Shown piece after piece: positions 42,771 to 51,086 of a stretch of 64,000 nt of DNA; position 1 is the first letter of the stretch; every line of letters starts with the position of its first letter. Under the pieces are notes generated by a model. That model searched no databases. It saw nothing but the letters and a program-made list of their open reading frames with translations, and was not told where the DNA came from. A program made the translations under genes and the position numbers. This DNA comes from Streptomyces profundus (GTDB taxonomy: Bacteria; Actinomycetota; Actinomycetes; Streptomycetales; Streptomycetaceae): assembly GCF_020740535.1 (NCBI RefSeq), contig NZ_CP082362.1, positions 1,612,001 through 1,676,000 on the forward strand, written 5' to 3'.

Positions 42771-44480
42771 TCAGAAGCCGGGCGGCTCCACATAGCTTCC
42801 CCACTCGTCGCGCAGCACTCCGCAGATCTCGCCGAGCGTGGCCTCGGCGCGGACGGCGGTCAGCATCGGCGCGATGGTGTCGCCGCCGCCCCTGGCCGCG
42901 GCGACCAGCTCGCCCAGCGCCCGTTCGACCGCCGCGCCGTCCCGCGCGGCCCTGCGCCTGGCGAGCTCGCGGACCTGTTCGCGCTCCACCTCGTGGCTGA
43001 CCCGGAGGATCTCAAGATCGTCGGTGACCGAGGCGGTGTGGCAGTTGACCCCCACCACCCGCTTCTCCCCCTTCTCCAGGGCCTGCTGGTACTGGAAGGC
43101 GGAGTCCGCGATCTGGCCGGTGAACCAGCCGTCCTCGATGCCGCTGAGCAGCCCCGAGGTCATCGGCCCGATGGGGTGCTCCGCCTGCCCGGAGGCGCCC
43201 AGCGCGCGGCGGCCCCGTTCGGCGATCTCGGCGAAGATCCGCTCCGCGTCCCGCTCGATCCGGTCGGTGAGCCGCTCCACGTACCAGGAGCCGCCCAGCG
43301 GATCGGCGACCGAGGTGATCCCCGTCTCCTCCATCAGCACCTGCTGGGTGCGCAGCGCGATCTCGGCGGCGCGCTCGCTCGGCAGCGCCAGCGTCTCGTC
43401 CAGCGCGTTGGTGTGCAGCGAGTTGGTGCCGGCGAGCACGGCGGAGAGCGCCTCCACGGCGGTGCGCACCACGTTGTTGTACGGCTGCTGCGCGGTGAGC
43501 GAGACGCCGGCGGTCTGGGTGTGGAAGCGCAGCCACTGGGCGCGCTCGCTGGTGGCGCCGTAGACGTCCCGCATCCAGCGGGCCCAGATCCGGCGGGCCG
43601 CGCGGAACTTGGCGATCTCCTCGAAGAAGTCGATGTGCGCGTCGAAGAAGAACGAGAGCCCGGGCGCGAAGGCGTTGACGTCCATCCCCCGGCTCAGCCC
43701 CAGCTCCACATAGCCGAAGCCGTCGGCCAGCGTGTAGGCCAGCTCCTGGGCGGCCGTGGCCCCGGCCTCCCTGATGTGGTAGCCGGAGACGGAGAGCGGC
43801 TTGTAGGCCGGGATGCGCGCCGCGCAGAACTCCATCAGATCGCCGATCAGCCGCAGATGGGGCTCCGGCGGGAAGAGCCACTCCTTCTGCGCGATGTACT
43901 CCTTGAAGATGTCGGTCTGGAGCGTGCCGTTGAGCACCTCGGCCGGCACGCCCTGCCGCTCGGCGGCGACCAGGTACATGCAGAAGACCGGCACGGCGGG
44001 GCCGCTGATCGTCATCGACGTGGTGACGTCGCCCAGCGGGATGTCCCGGAAGAGGACCTCCATGTCGGCCGCCGAGTCGATGGCCACGCCGCAGTGGCCC
44101 ACCTCGCCAAGCGACCGCGGGTCGTCGGAGTCGCGCCCCATCAGGGTCGGCATGTCGAAGGCGACGGAGAGGCCGCCGCCGCCGTTGCGCAGGATGGTGC
44201 GGTAGCGCTCGTTGGTCTGTTCGGCGTTGCCGAAGCCGGCGAACTGGCGGATGGTCCAGGCGCGGCCCCGGTACCCGGTGGGGTAGAGGCCCCGGGTGAA
44301 GGGGAACTCGCCCGGCCAGCCGATGCGTTCGAAGCCGGCGTAGCTGTCCCCGGGCTCGGGGCCGTAGACGGGCTCCACGGGGTCTCCGGAGAGCGTGCTG
44401 AAATCGGCGTCCCTGGTGTGGGCCGCGTCGTATCGGGCCTGCCAGCGTCGGCGGCCCGCGGTGATGGCGTCAGCGTCCAT
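42771..44480 (-). CDS. icmA: Isobutyryl-CoA mutase large subunit
   Basis: A 569-residue coenzyme-B12 mutase large chain without the C-terminal cobalamin-binding domain, as in two-subunit isobutyryl-CoA mutase. The residues that set specificity are those of ICM, not methylmalonyl-CoA mutase. Phe80 in TIRQFAGF replaces Tyr, and Gln198 in YIAQKEW replaces Arg. The enzyme interconverts isobutyryl-CoA and n-butyryl-CoA, linking valine catabolism to fatty-acid and polyketide precursors. The small B12-binding subunit IcmB is not in this window, while the mutase chaperone-like GTPase MeaB is, at 55.4-56.4 kb. The ATG at 44480 sits just after a palindromic promoter element. Confidence 0.93.
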   Translation of the reverse strand: MDADAITAGRRRWQARYDAAHTRDADFSTLSGDPVEPVYGPEPGDSYAGFERIGWPGEFPFTRGLYPTGYRGRAWTIRQFAGFGNAEQTNERYRTILRNGGGGLSVAFDMPTLMGRDSDDPRSLGEVGHCGVAIDSAADMEVLFRDIPLGDVTTSMTISGPAVPVFCMYLVAAERQGVPAEVLNGTLQTDIFKEYIAQKEWLFPPEPHLRLIGDLMEFCAARIPAYKPLSVSGYHIREAGATAAQELAYTLADGFGYVELGLSRGMDVNAFAPGLSFFFDAHIDFFEEIAKFRAARRIWARWMRDVYGATSERAQWLRFHTQTAGVSLTAQQPYNNVVRTAVEALSAVLAGTNSLHTNALDETLALPSERAAEIALRTQQVLMEETGITSVADPLGGSWYVERLTDRIERDAERIFAEIAERGRRALGASGQAEHPIGPMTSGLLSGIEDGWFTGQIADSAFQYQQALEKGEKRVVGVNCHTASVTDDLEILRVSHEVEREQVRELARRRAARDGAAVERALGELVAAARGGGDTIAPMLTAVRAEATLGEICGVLRDEWGSYVEPPGF

Positions 44481-44493
44481 GGGACCAATTTAC

Positions 44494-44505
44494 TTGGACG
44501 TCCAA
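44494..44505. promoter_or_regulatory. Palindrome TTGGACGTCCAA at the icmA promoter
   Basis: TTGGACGTCCAA at 44494-44505 is a perfect 12-bp palindrome 14-25 bases upstream of the icmA ATG. On the minus strand a TAAATT hexamer lies a few bases before the ATG and could be the -10 of a leaderless promoter. The palindrome would then sit just upstream of the -10, where a repressor blocks polymerase. Confidence 0.55.
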
Positions 44506-44550
44506 CTACATGTCGAACGAAGAGCGAGAACTCCTCGCCGGAACAGGCCC

Positions 44551-44886
44551 TCAGGCGCTGACCGGCGCCTCGGAGTCCTCGTCCTCCACCAGCGCCTCGA
44601 CCTCGGCTGTGACCTTCGGCTCGACGAAGAACGCGGCGAACGGGATACTGCCGGCGACCAGCACCCACAGCAGCTTGCCGAACGACCAGCGGGCCTTCTG
44701 CCCCAGGTCGAAGGCGAAGACCAGATAGATGATGTACAGCAGGCCATGCAGCTGGGACACCACGAACGTCACGTCGTCGCCGGTGTCGAAGCCGTACTTG
44801 AAGACCATGCAGGTACCGAGGACCAGCAGCATCACCGCGGTGACATAGGCCATGACCCGGTACCGGGTGAGCACACTCCGCTTCAT
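44551..44886 (-). CDS. DUF3817 small membrane protein
   Basis: A 111-residue protein with three hydrophobic segments (about 10-29, 42-60, 68-88) and the family pattern SQLHGLLYIIYLVFAFDLGQKARW. The tail is acidic. DUF3817 proteins (YdzA-like) are of unknown function and in Streptomyces often lie beside a MarR regulator, as here (17-base gap). A paralogue with the same neighbour type is at 50612-50956. Confidence 0.85.
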   Translation of the reverse strand: MKRSVLTRYRVMAYVTAVMLLVLGTCMVFKYGFDTGDDVTFVVSQLHGLLYIIYLVFAFDLGQKARWSFGKLLWVLVAGSIPFAAFFVEPKVTAEVEALVEDEDSEAPVSA

Positions 44887-44903
44887 GCGGCGAGCCTATC
44901 GGG

Positions 44904-45431
44904 TCATTCCGGTCGTTCCTTCCCCGGGTCGTCGAAGTCCCTGGCGGCCAACCGCAGCGGGCGGAGCAAGTCGAAGATGTCCTGACACTGCCCCTCGTCG
45001 TACACGCCGAGCCCGAAGTCGGCGGCCATCAGATCCCGGGTCGCCGCGTCGCAGACCTCCCGCCCCCGCTCGGTGATGGAGGCCAGCGTGCCGCGCCCGT
45101 CGTTGGGGTTGGGCCGCTTGACGACAAGACCCGAACGGACCAGCCGGTCCACGGCGTTGGTGACCGAGGTCGGATGCACCATCAGCCGCTCGCCGATCTT
45201 GGACATCGGCAGCTCGCCGGCCCGGCTGAAGGTGAGCAGCACCAGCGCCTCGTACCGGGCGAACGTCAGCCCGTACGGCTTCACCACCGCGTCGACCTCG
45301 GCCAGCAGGATCTGGTGCGCCCGCATGATCGAGGTGATCGCGGCCATGGAGGGCACGGAGCCCCAGCGTCGCTTCCACAGGTCGTCGGCGCGGGCGATGG
45401 GATCGAACGGGAGGCTGAGCGACTTCGACAC
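44904..45431 (-). CDS. MarR family transcriptional regulator
   Basis: A 175-residue winged-helix regulator. Dimerisation helices flank the DNA-binding part: FARYEALVLLTFSRAGELPMSKIGERLMVHPTSVTNAVDRL (recognition helix about residues 90-105), then the wing VKRPNPNDGRGTLASITERG. It is the first gene of a run MarR - DUF3817 - icmA - cnoX on the minus strand and divergent from the GH6 gene (143-base gap). It may control its own unit, but no clear palindrome was seen in front of it. Confidence 0.88.
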   Translation of the reverse strand: MSKSLSLPFDPIARADDLWKRRWGSVPSMAAITSIMRAHQILLAEVDAVVKPYGLTFARYEALVLLTFSRAGELPMSKIGERLMVHPTSVTNAVDRLVRSGLVVKRPNPNDGRGTLASITERGREVCDAATRDLMAADFGLGVYDEGQCQDIFDLLRPLRLAARDFDDPGKERPE

Positions 45432-45574
45432 GCCTGCGACCCTACCCGCTGGCCCGCGCGCCGACGCGGCCGTTCCGGTGAACCCCGCACCGGTGGGGAC
45501 GACCGCGGGACCACCGCCGCCGAACGGACACCCTCCGTCATGCCGCAGCGACGGAACGTGTCGCCCGTGGCACC

Positions 45575-46633
45575 ATGACGCTCATGCCCGGCTCCCTCCT
45601 CGTGACGTTCCGCCGGCCTGCCCGCCGGCCCACCCTCGCCCTGGTCCTGTCCTGCCTGACCCTCATCCCGCTGGCACTCGGCTGCTCCTCGGGCGGCGAG
45701 GACCCTCCCGACTCGGGGGCCGAGGGGCGCAGCACCCCACTGGCCGAGGAGTCGTCGGAGTTCTGGGTCGCCCCACGGAGCCCGGCGGCCCGCCAGGTGC
45801 GGGAGTGGGAGTCCTCGGGCCGCTCCGAGGACGCGCAGACGCTGCGCCGGATCGCGGACCGGCCGCTGGCCGTCTGGCCCACGGGCGAGGGCGATCCCGG
45901 CCAACAGGTGCGCGGCATCACCGAGGCCGCCACGGACGAGGGCCTGACCGCCGTGCTGGTCGCCTACAACATCCCGCACCGGGACTGCGGCCAGTACTCC
46001 CAGGGCGGCGCGGAGAGCGACGCCGCCTACCGGGAGTGGATCGACGCCTTCGCCGCCGGCATCGGCGACGCCGAGGCCCTGGTGGTGCTGGAACCCGACG
46101 CGGTGGCGCACACCCTGGACGGCTGCACCGCCCCGATGTACGTGCAGGACCGCTACGGGCTGCTCGCCGAGTCGGTCGAGCGACTCAAGCGGCAGCCGGG
46201 CACCCGCGTCTACATCGACGCGGGCAACCCCGACTGGATCACCGACCCCGACCGGCTGGCGCAGGCGCTGCGCGACTCCGGTATCGACCGGGCCGACGGC
46301 TTCGCGTTGAACGTGTCCAACTTCCAGACGCTGGAACGCAGCACCGAGTACGGCCGCGAGCTGTCCGGGCTGCTGGACGGCGCGCACTTCGTCGTCGACA
46401 CCAGCCGCAACGGCGAAGGCCCCTGGGAGGAGGGCGGGGACGAGAGGTGGTGCAACCCGCCGGACCGGGCGCTCGGCACCCCGCCCACCACCGACACCGA
46501 CGATCCGCTGGCGGACGCCTATCTGTGGGTCAAGCGTCCCGGCGAGTCGGACGGCGAGTGCCGGGGTGGCCCGGTGGCCGGCGAGTGGTGGCCGGAGTAC
46601 GCCCTGGGGCTGGCGGAACGCGCCGGGGAGTGA
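45575..46633 (+). CDS. Glycoside hydrolase family 6 lipoprotein (endoglucanase-type, CslZ-like)
   Basis: A 352-residue exported beta-1,4-glucanase. The signal ends in the lipobox LALGC (Cys37), so it is probably membrane-anchored outside the cell. GH6 hallmarks: AYNIPHRDCGQYS with Asp137, VLEPDAVAH with the likely proton donor Asp175, YIDAGNPDWI, ALNVSNFQTLE, FVVDTSRNGEG, WCNPPDRALG and YLWVKRPGESDG. No carbohydrate-binding module is fused. It converges on glxA-cslA (18 bases between stops). In other Streptomyces a GH6 gene (cslZ) is linked to those genes and trims or matures the beta-glucan made at hyphal tips. An in-frame ATG at 45584 is an alternative start. Confidence 0.9.
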   Translation: MTLMPGSLLVTFRRPARRPTLALVLSCLTLIPLALGCSSGGEDPPDSGAEGRSTPLAEESSEFWVAPRSPAARQVREWESSGRSEDAQTLRRIADRPLAVWPTGEGDPGQQVRGITEAATDEGLTAVLVAYNIPHRDCGQYSQGGAESDAAYREWIDAFAAGIGDAEALVVLEPDAVAHTLDGCTAPMYVQDRYGLLAESVERLKRQPGTRVYIDAGNPDWITDPDRLAQALRDSGIDRADGFALNVSNFQTLERSTEYGRELSGLLDGAHFVVDTSRNGEGPWEEGGDERWCNPPDRALGTPPTTDTDDPLADAYLWVKRPGESDGECRGGPVAGEWWPEYALGLAERAGE

Positions 46634-46651
46634 GGCGCGCGGGAACGCTCG

Positions 46652-48661
46652 TCACCCGACCCGCATCCAGCTCGCCTCGGACGGGGTGCCGCTGTCGTCG
46701 GTGACGAAGACCATGTACCAGCCCGGCGGCACCAGCGACGGGTCCTCCGGCACCGTCAACGTCACCTCGCCGTCACCCCGTTCCACTTCGAGCTGGATGG
46801 ACCGCTGCTCCACGTCGGTGGTGTGGGTCACGGCGCTGGGCCGCATCAGCCGGGCGTTCTCGATCCGGTCGGCGTCCTCGGTCTCGAAGGTGACCTCCGC
46901 GCCGAACCCGGCCTCCTGGGGCCCGTCGCCCAGCACCGGCCTGGTCTCCTCGCGCCCGTCGAAGAGATAGGGCGGGGTGTAGACCTCGATCCGCTTCTCG
47001 AACTCGCCCATCCTGGTGTTGTCCCGGTCCCCGTAGAGCGGGTCGGAGCCGAAGGTCGCCACCCGCCCGTCGGGCAGCAGCAGCGCCTCCGAGTGGTAGT
47101 TGCGGCCCACGGTGGGATCGGCCGCCGGCACGAACGCGTCCTTTGCCGGGTCGTAGAACTGCGCCCTGAGCACGTCGCTGTGCCCACGCCCCCGGTAGTC
47201 GGTCGAACCGCCCGAGGTGAAGACCGTGTCGTCCGGCATCAGCACGCTGCTCAGATAGCGGGTGCCCTGCGGCAGACTCGGTCCCTCGCGGTAGGTGGGG
47301 TCCCGCTCGGTGAGGTCGACGATCGCGGTCCGCCCGGTCGACTTGGCCGACTCGCCGACGCCGCCCCCGCCCAGCACCATGAACCGCTGGTCCTGCGCCG
47401 GCGGCAGCAGCAGCGAGGCGGAGGTCTCCAGCTGGTCGGGGTCGGAGATGCCGCCGATCTCCTCGAAGGTGTTCTCCTCCAGATCCCAGAGGCCCGGCGT
47501 CCGGCCCTCGTCGGCGGGGCCGTAGCCGGCGTTGGAACCGGTGTAGAAGATCTTGCCGCCCTGGGTGAGGAAGAGCGCCGGATAGGTCGGGAAGTAGCGC
47601 TCGGGGCCCTCGGACCAGGTCTTGGTCCTCGGGTCGTAGATCTCGTTGACGCCCGGCACCACCTCGCCGACCTCGTCGAGCCCGGAGACGGTCAGCACCC
47701 GGCCGTCGGGCAGCGTGGTGAGCGTCGGGTACCAGCGGGCCTCGGCCATCGGGTCGACCGGGAGATAGCGCTCGGCCACCGGATCGAACTCGTAGGCCAC
47801 GTCGATGCCCTGGAAGTCCTGGTCGTCCAGGGTCAGTTGGTTGGCCAGTCCATAGAAGTTGCGGGCGTCGTCGCCGGTCAGGCCGAGGATCTCGTACTGG
47901 GCAGGGTCGGTGGCCACGCCCTGCTCGCCCTCCTCCACGGCGCTGACGAAGACCCGCACCTCGCTCGCGGTGATCTCGATCTCGTCCTCGCCGTCCTCGC
48001 CGTCCTCGCCGTCCTCTTCTGTATCCGCTGCGTCTTCCGCGTCTTCGGGGGGCTCCTCCCGCTTCTCGGCCGGCGGGGCCGTGACCGTCGCGACGGTCTC
48101 GTAGAGCTGGCCGTCCGGGGCGCGCAGCCGGGTGCCCTCGGGGAACTCGCGCTTCTGGTCCGGGTCCTCGTTCTTGATCAGCATCGCGCCGCCGGCGTGG
48201 GTGACGGCGTCGCCGAGCACCTCGTAGCGCGCGGTGCCGCCGGCCACCAGCATCCGGCCGTCGGGGAGCTGGGCGTGGCCCGCGCAGAACAGGTCGTCGG
48301 GGGTCGGCACCGTGGTGAAGGTGTTCTCCGCCGGGTCCCACAGGACGCTGTCGAAGGTGCCGGCGTCGAACTGGTCCTCGTTGTTGCCCGAGCCGGCGAT
48401 CAGCAGCACCTTGCCGGTGTGCAGCAGCGCCGCGTGGATGGCGTTGGTGCGGAACTCCTCCGGGACGTCGACCACGTCCCAGGAGCCGTACCTGGCCAGG
48501 TACTCGGGCCGGGATATCCGGTACTCGTGCAGTCGCTCCTGGGCGAAGCTCACCGCCGCCGGGGCGTTCAGGCCCACCAGCAGCAGCGTGACGCCGCTGC
48601 CGAGGGCCAGCTTCCGCAGGCGAGCGCTGGGACGGTAGGGGGTGCGTCGTGCGTGGCTCAT
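46652..48661 (-). CDS. glxA: Copper radical oxidase GlxA (galactose/glyoxal oxidase-like)
   Basis: A 669-residue mono-copper oxidase tethered by an N-terminal membrane helix (LALGSGVTLLLVGLNAPAAV, about 18-37). Kelch-type repeats form a propeller. The thioether cofactor residues are probably Cys126 in DDLFCAGHAQLPDGRMLVAGG-type context and Tyr311 in ARWYPTL. The axial tyrosine and histidines lie further on in NYHSEALLLPDGRV and the C-terminal TH sequence SAVTHTTD. A C-terminal Ig-like domain (DUF1929) ends the protein. An acidic insertion of about 30 residues (about 198-230, EED and GED repeats) makes it longer than the roughly 645-residue S. lividans enzyme. Its start overlaps the cslA stop (ATGA); the two cooperate in tip glycan deposition. 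Confidence 0.92.
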   Translation of the reverse strand: MSHARRTPYRPSARLRKLALGSGVTLLLVGLNAPAAVSFAQERLHEYRISRPEYLARYGSWDVVDVPEEFRTNAIHAALLHTGKVLLIAGSGNNEDQFDAGTFDSVLWDPAENTFTTVPTPDDLFCAGHAQLPDGRMLVAGGTARYEVLGDAVTHAGGAMLIKNEDPDQKREFPEGTRLRAPDGQLYETVATVTAPPAEKREEPPEDAEDAADTEEDGEDGEDGEDEIEITASEVRVFVSAVEEGEQGVATDPAQYEILGLTGDDARNFYGLANQLTLDDQDFQGIDVAYEFDPVAERYLPVDPMAEARWYPTLTTLPDGRVLTVSGLDEVGEVVPGVNEIYDPRTKTWSEGPERYFPTYPALFLTQGGKIFYTGSNAGYGPADEGRTPGLWDLEENTFEEIGGISDPDQLETSASLLLPPAQDQRFMVLGGGGVGESAKSTGRTAIVDLTERDPTYREGPSLPQGTRYLSSVLMPDDTVFTSGGSTDYRGRGHSDVLRAQFYDPAKDAFVPAADPTVGRNYHSEALLLPDGRVATFGSDPLYGDRDNTRMGEFEKRIEVYTPPYLFDGREETRPVLGDGPQEAGFGAEVTFETEDADRIENARLMRPSAVTHTTDVEQRSIQLEVERGDGEVTLTVPEDPSLVPPGWYMVFVTDDSGTPSEASWMRVG

Positions 48662-50517
48662 AGGTCGGCTCCCACGGGACGTCGCGGCGGTCGCTCACCG
48701 CCGGGTTGGGTCGGGCGATCGGCATCGGTGCTGAGCTGGAGAGCGGGCCGGCGCACCGTGCCGAGGCGGGCCCACTGGCCCCTGGCGCGGTGCCGGCCCA
48801 CGGCCCGTCGGCGCTGGTCGCGGCTGCTCCAGGCCCAGATGGCTGGGGGCGCGAGCGAGACGGCCAGCGCGATCAGCGCCCAGGTGCGCATGGCCACGTG
48901 GGTGTGCCCCAGCGCCATCGAGATCAGCAGCGCGGCCGTCAGCACCCCGGCCCAGCCCAGATGCCAGCGGAAGGTGGCGGGCTGGTCGGGGCTGGCCGCG
49001 CCGCCCTTGGGGGTGACCACGAAGCCGGATCTGCGGCGCAGCAGCGCGTCCGCGAGCGAGCGCGCGTAGATCGGCGCGGAGAGCGCGGACATCAGCATCC
49101 CGGCGGTGCCGGACGATCCCGCGGGCTCGTGCGGCGAGACGTTGTGCCGGCGGTTCCACACGTAGAGGCCGATCTGGAGCGCGGCCACATCGCTGTAGAG
49201 CATCAGCCAGACGGAGGACGAGACCTGCGTGCCCGAGGCGCCGAGCACCAGGTAGAGCACACAGCCCAGCACGCCCAACGTCCAGGTGATCGCGGCCATC
49301 GGGTAGAAGGCCAGCATCAGCGAGTAGTTGAGCAGGCTCCCCGCGCGGTGCGGTGTCCCGCCCCTGCCGTACTGCTGGAGCAGGGTCTCGTAGGTCCCGC
49401 GCGACCAGCGCAGTTGCTGGCTGAAGAAGTCGGTCCAGGAAGTCGGCCCCTCGCCGACGGCCAGCACGTCGGGCGTGTAGACGGAACGCCACCGGTTGCC
49501 GGACTCCGGGTTGACGGTGCGGTGCAGCTCGAAGCCGGTGGCCATGTCCTCGGTGACGGAGTCCCGCAGCCCGCCGATGGACCGCAGCGCCGAGATCCGC
49601 ACCGCGTTGTTGGTGCCGACGAACATCGGGGAGCCATAGCGGTTGCCGGCCCGCTGGATCAGCGCGTGGAAGAGGAACTGCTGGCTCTCCGCCGCCTTGG
49701 TGACAGGCCCGTCGTAGTTGCCGTAGACCTGGGGGCCGACGACGAACGCGACATCCGGATCGCGGAAGTAGCCGAGCATCCGCTCCAGATAGTCGGGCAG
49801 CGGAACGTGGTCGGTGTCCACGGAGGCGAAGAGGTCGTAGTCCTCGCCGTGCGCGTCGAGCCAGGCGTTGTAGTTCCCGTGCTTGGTCTTCGCCCGGTGC
49901 GGCCCGCTCTCCTGGTTCCAGTGCGGGACGCCCCGGCGGCTGAAGTGGTGCACGTCGAGCTCGGCGCACAGCTCGCGCGCGTCGTCGCTGTCACCCTCGT
50001 CCAGCAGCCAGACGTCCCTGGGGCCGGCGTGCCGCAGCCGAACGGCGCCCTCCAGGGTGGCCCGCACCATGGCGAGCGGTTCCTTCCCCGGAACGTAGGT
50101 GGTCAGGAAGGCGACCCGGGTGCCGATCTCGGGGAACACCGGGACCGGATCCTGGGCGACCAGCGTGGCGTGCGCCACCGAGACCACGTTGACCAGCCGG
50201 AACAGCTCGATCAGGGCGATGCAGAACAGCATCACGCCGTCCGCGACCAGCAGCCACAGGGGCGCGTGGCTGCGCTCCGTCCAGTGGCTGGGCCAGACCA
50301 TCCACAGCAGCAGCACCAGGGAGAGCGTCGGAGCCAGCGTCATCAGCAGCGTGGCTCGCCTGCGACGCGGCTCGCGCGTGATCAGGCGTCGGTAGGCCAC
50401 CCGGTACGCCGGGCCCGGCTCGGTGAGCGGGCCGGCGAGGCGGCTGAATCTCTCGTACTCGTACCGCGCAAGCCGCACGAAGTCCTCCGGATCGGAACAG
50501 AAGCCCAAAGCCGACAT
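48658..50517 (-). CDS. cslA: Cellulose synthase-like glycosyltransferase CslA (GT2)
   Basis: A 619-residue membrane GT2 enzyme. Two N-terminal membrane helices (about 58-115) precede the cytosolic catalytic domain with LLDEGDSDDARE (UDP binding), SVDTDHVPLPD (DxD metal motif), TEDMATGFEL (catalytic base) and SQQLRWSRGTYE (QxxRW). Four or more helices follow. CslA polymerises a beta-(1,4)-glucan at the apical cell surface in Streptomyces and interacts with DivIVA. It is the first gene of the cslA-glxA pair. The start at 50517 begins MSALGFCSDPEDFVRLARYE. Confidence 0.92.
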   Translation of the reverse strand: MSALGFCSDPEDFVRLARYEYERFSRLAGPLTEPGPAYRVAYRRLITREPRRRRATLLMTLAPTLSLVLLLWMVWPSHWTERSHAPLWLLVADGVMLFCIALIELFRLVNVVSVAHATLVAQDPVPVFPEIGTRVAFLTTYVPGKEPLAMVRATLEGAVRLRHAGPRDVWLLDEGDSDDARELCAELDVHHFSRRGVPHWNQESGPHRAKTKHGNYNAWLDAHGEDYDLFASVDTDHVPLPDYLERMLGYFRDPDVAFVVGPQVYGNYDGPVTKAAESQQFLFHALIQRAGNRYGSPMFVGTNNAVRISALRSIGGLRDSVTEDMATGFELHRTVNPESGNRWRSVYTPDVLAVGEGPTSWTDFFSQQLRWSRGTYETLLQQYGRGGTPHRAGSLLNYSLMLAFYPMAAITWTLGVLGCVLYLVLGASGTQVSSSVWLMLYSDVAALQIGLYVWNRRHNVSPHEPAGSSGTAGMLMSALSAPIYARSLADALLRRRSGFVVTPKGGAASPDQPATFRWHLGWAGVLTAALLISMALGHTHVAMRTWALIALAVSLAPPAIWAWSSRDQRRRAVGRHRARGQWARLGTVRRPALQLSTDADRPTQPGGERPPRRPVGADL

Positions 50518-50611
50518 CTCAACGTCACGTCAGAAAGTGGGCTCTGTCGAACCGGAGCGGTCCGAGCGAGCGACCCGGGGCGCGCGGGGCACCCCGGGGA
50601 GGCGCTCAGGG

Positions 50612-50956
50612 TCAGGCGTTGACGACGCCCTCCTTGCGGGCGCGGGCGGCGATCACCGCGTCGCCCTCGGAGCGGCGCAGCCGCCGCTCGGCGAAGAAGC
50701 CGCCGACCGGCACGACCGACATCAGGAAGTACCAGGCGGCCGTCTTCAGCGACCACTTGGCGCGGTTCCAGGCGTCGGCCCAGAACAGCACGTAGACGAC
50801 GAACAGCACGCCGTGCACCGCGCCCATCACGGGCACGGCGTTGAAGTCCGTGGTGCGCTTCAGCACCGAGCAGACCAGCAGCAGCAGAAAGGACACCGCT
50901 TCCGGCGCGGACACCAGACGCAGGCGGCGCAGGGCGGTGACGGTCTTGAGGTCCAT
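50612..50956 (-). CDS. DUF3817 small membrane protein, second copy
   Basis: A 114-residue paralogue of the 44551-44886 protein: hydrophobic segments about 18-33, 42-60 and 70-87, with AVHGVLFVVYVLFWADAWNRAKW in place of the same block. The C-terminus is basic rather than acidic. It is divergent from a MarR gene (130-base gap holding an inverted repeat). The ATG at 50956 is the natural start; the longer frame runs back over the neighbouring promoter. Confidence 0.84.
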   Translation of the reverse strand: MDLKTVTALRRLRLVSAPEAVSFLLLLVCSVLKRTTDFNAVPVMGAVHGVLFVVYVLFWADAWNRAKWSLKTAAWYFLMSVVPVGGFFAERRLRRSEGDAVIAARARKEGVVNA

Positions 50957-51009
50957 GAGAACGCGCTCTCTCGAAGCTTGCGGACGAAGGGGGGGCATGT
51001 GAACGAATG

Positions 51010-51028
51010 CACAAGCATCGTCATTGTG
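51010..51028. promoter_or_regulatory. Inverted repeat CACAA-N9-TTGTG between DUF3817 and MarR genes
   Basis: CACAAGCATCGTCATTGTG at 51010-51028 lies in the short gap between the divergent genes, 54 bases from the DUF3817 start and 58 from the MarR start. The spacing and AT-rich half-sites fit a MarR dimer, so autoregulation and control of DUF3817 are plausible. Confidence 0.45.
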
Positions 51029-51086
51029 GCAGCCCGGGGAACGATCACTGCCGGGGGGTCCGTACCGTTGGTTATGGTTCGGTCCC

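Noticed and set aside
42771..44480. Methylmalonyl-CoA mutase as the identity of this gene
   Set aside because: Phe80 and Gln198 and the lack of a B12-binding domain fit isobutyryl-CoA mutase large subunit instead.
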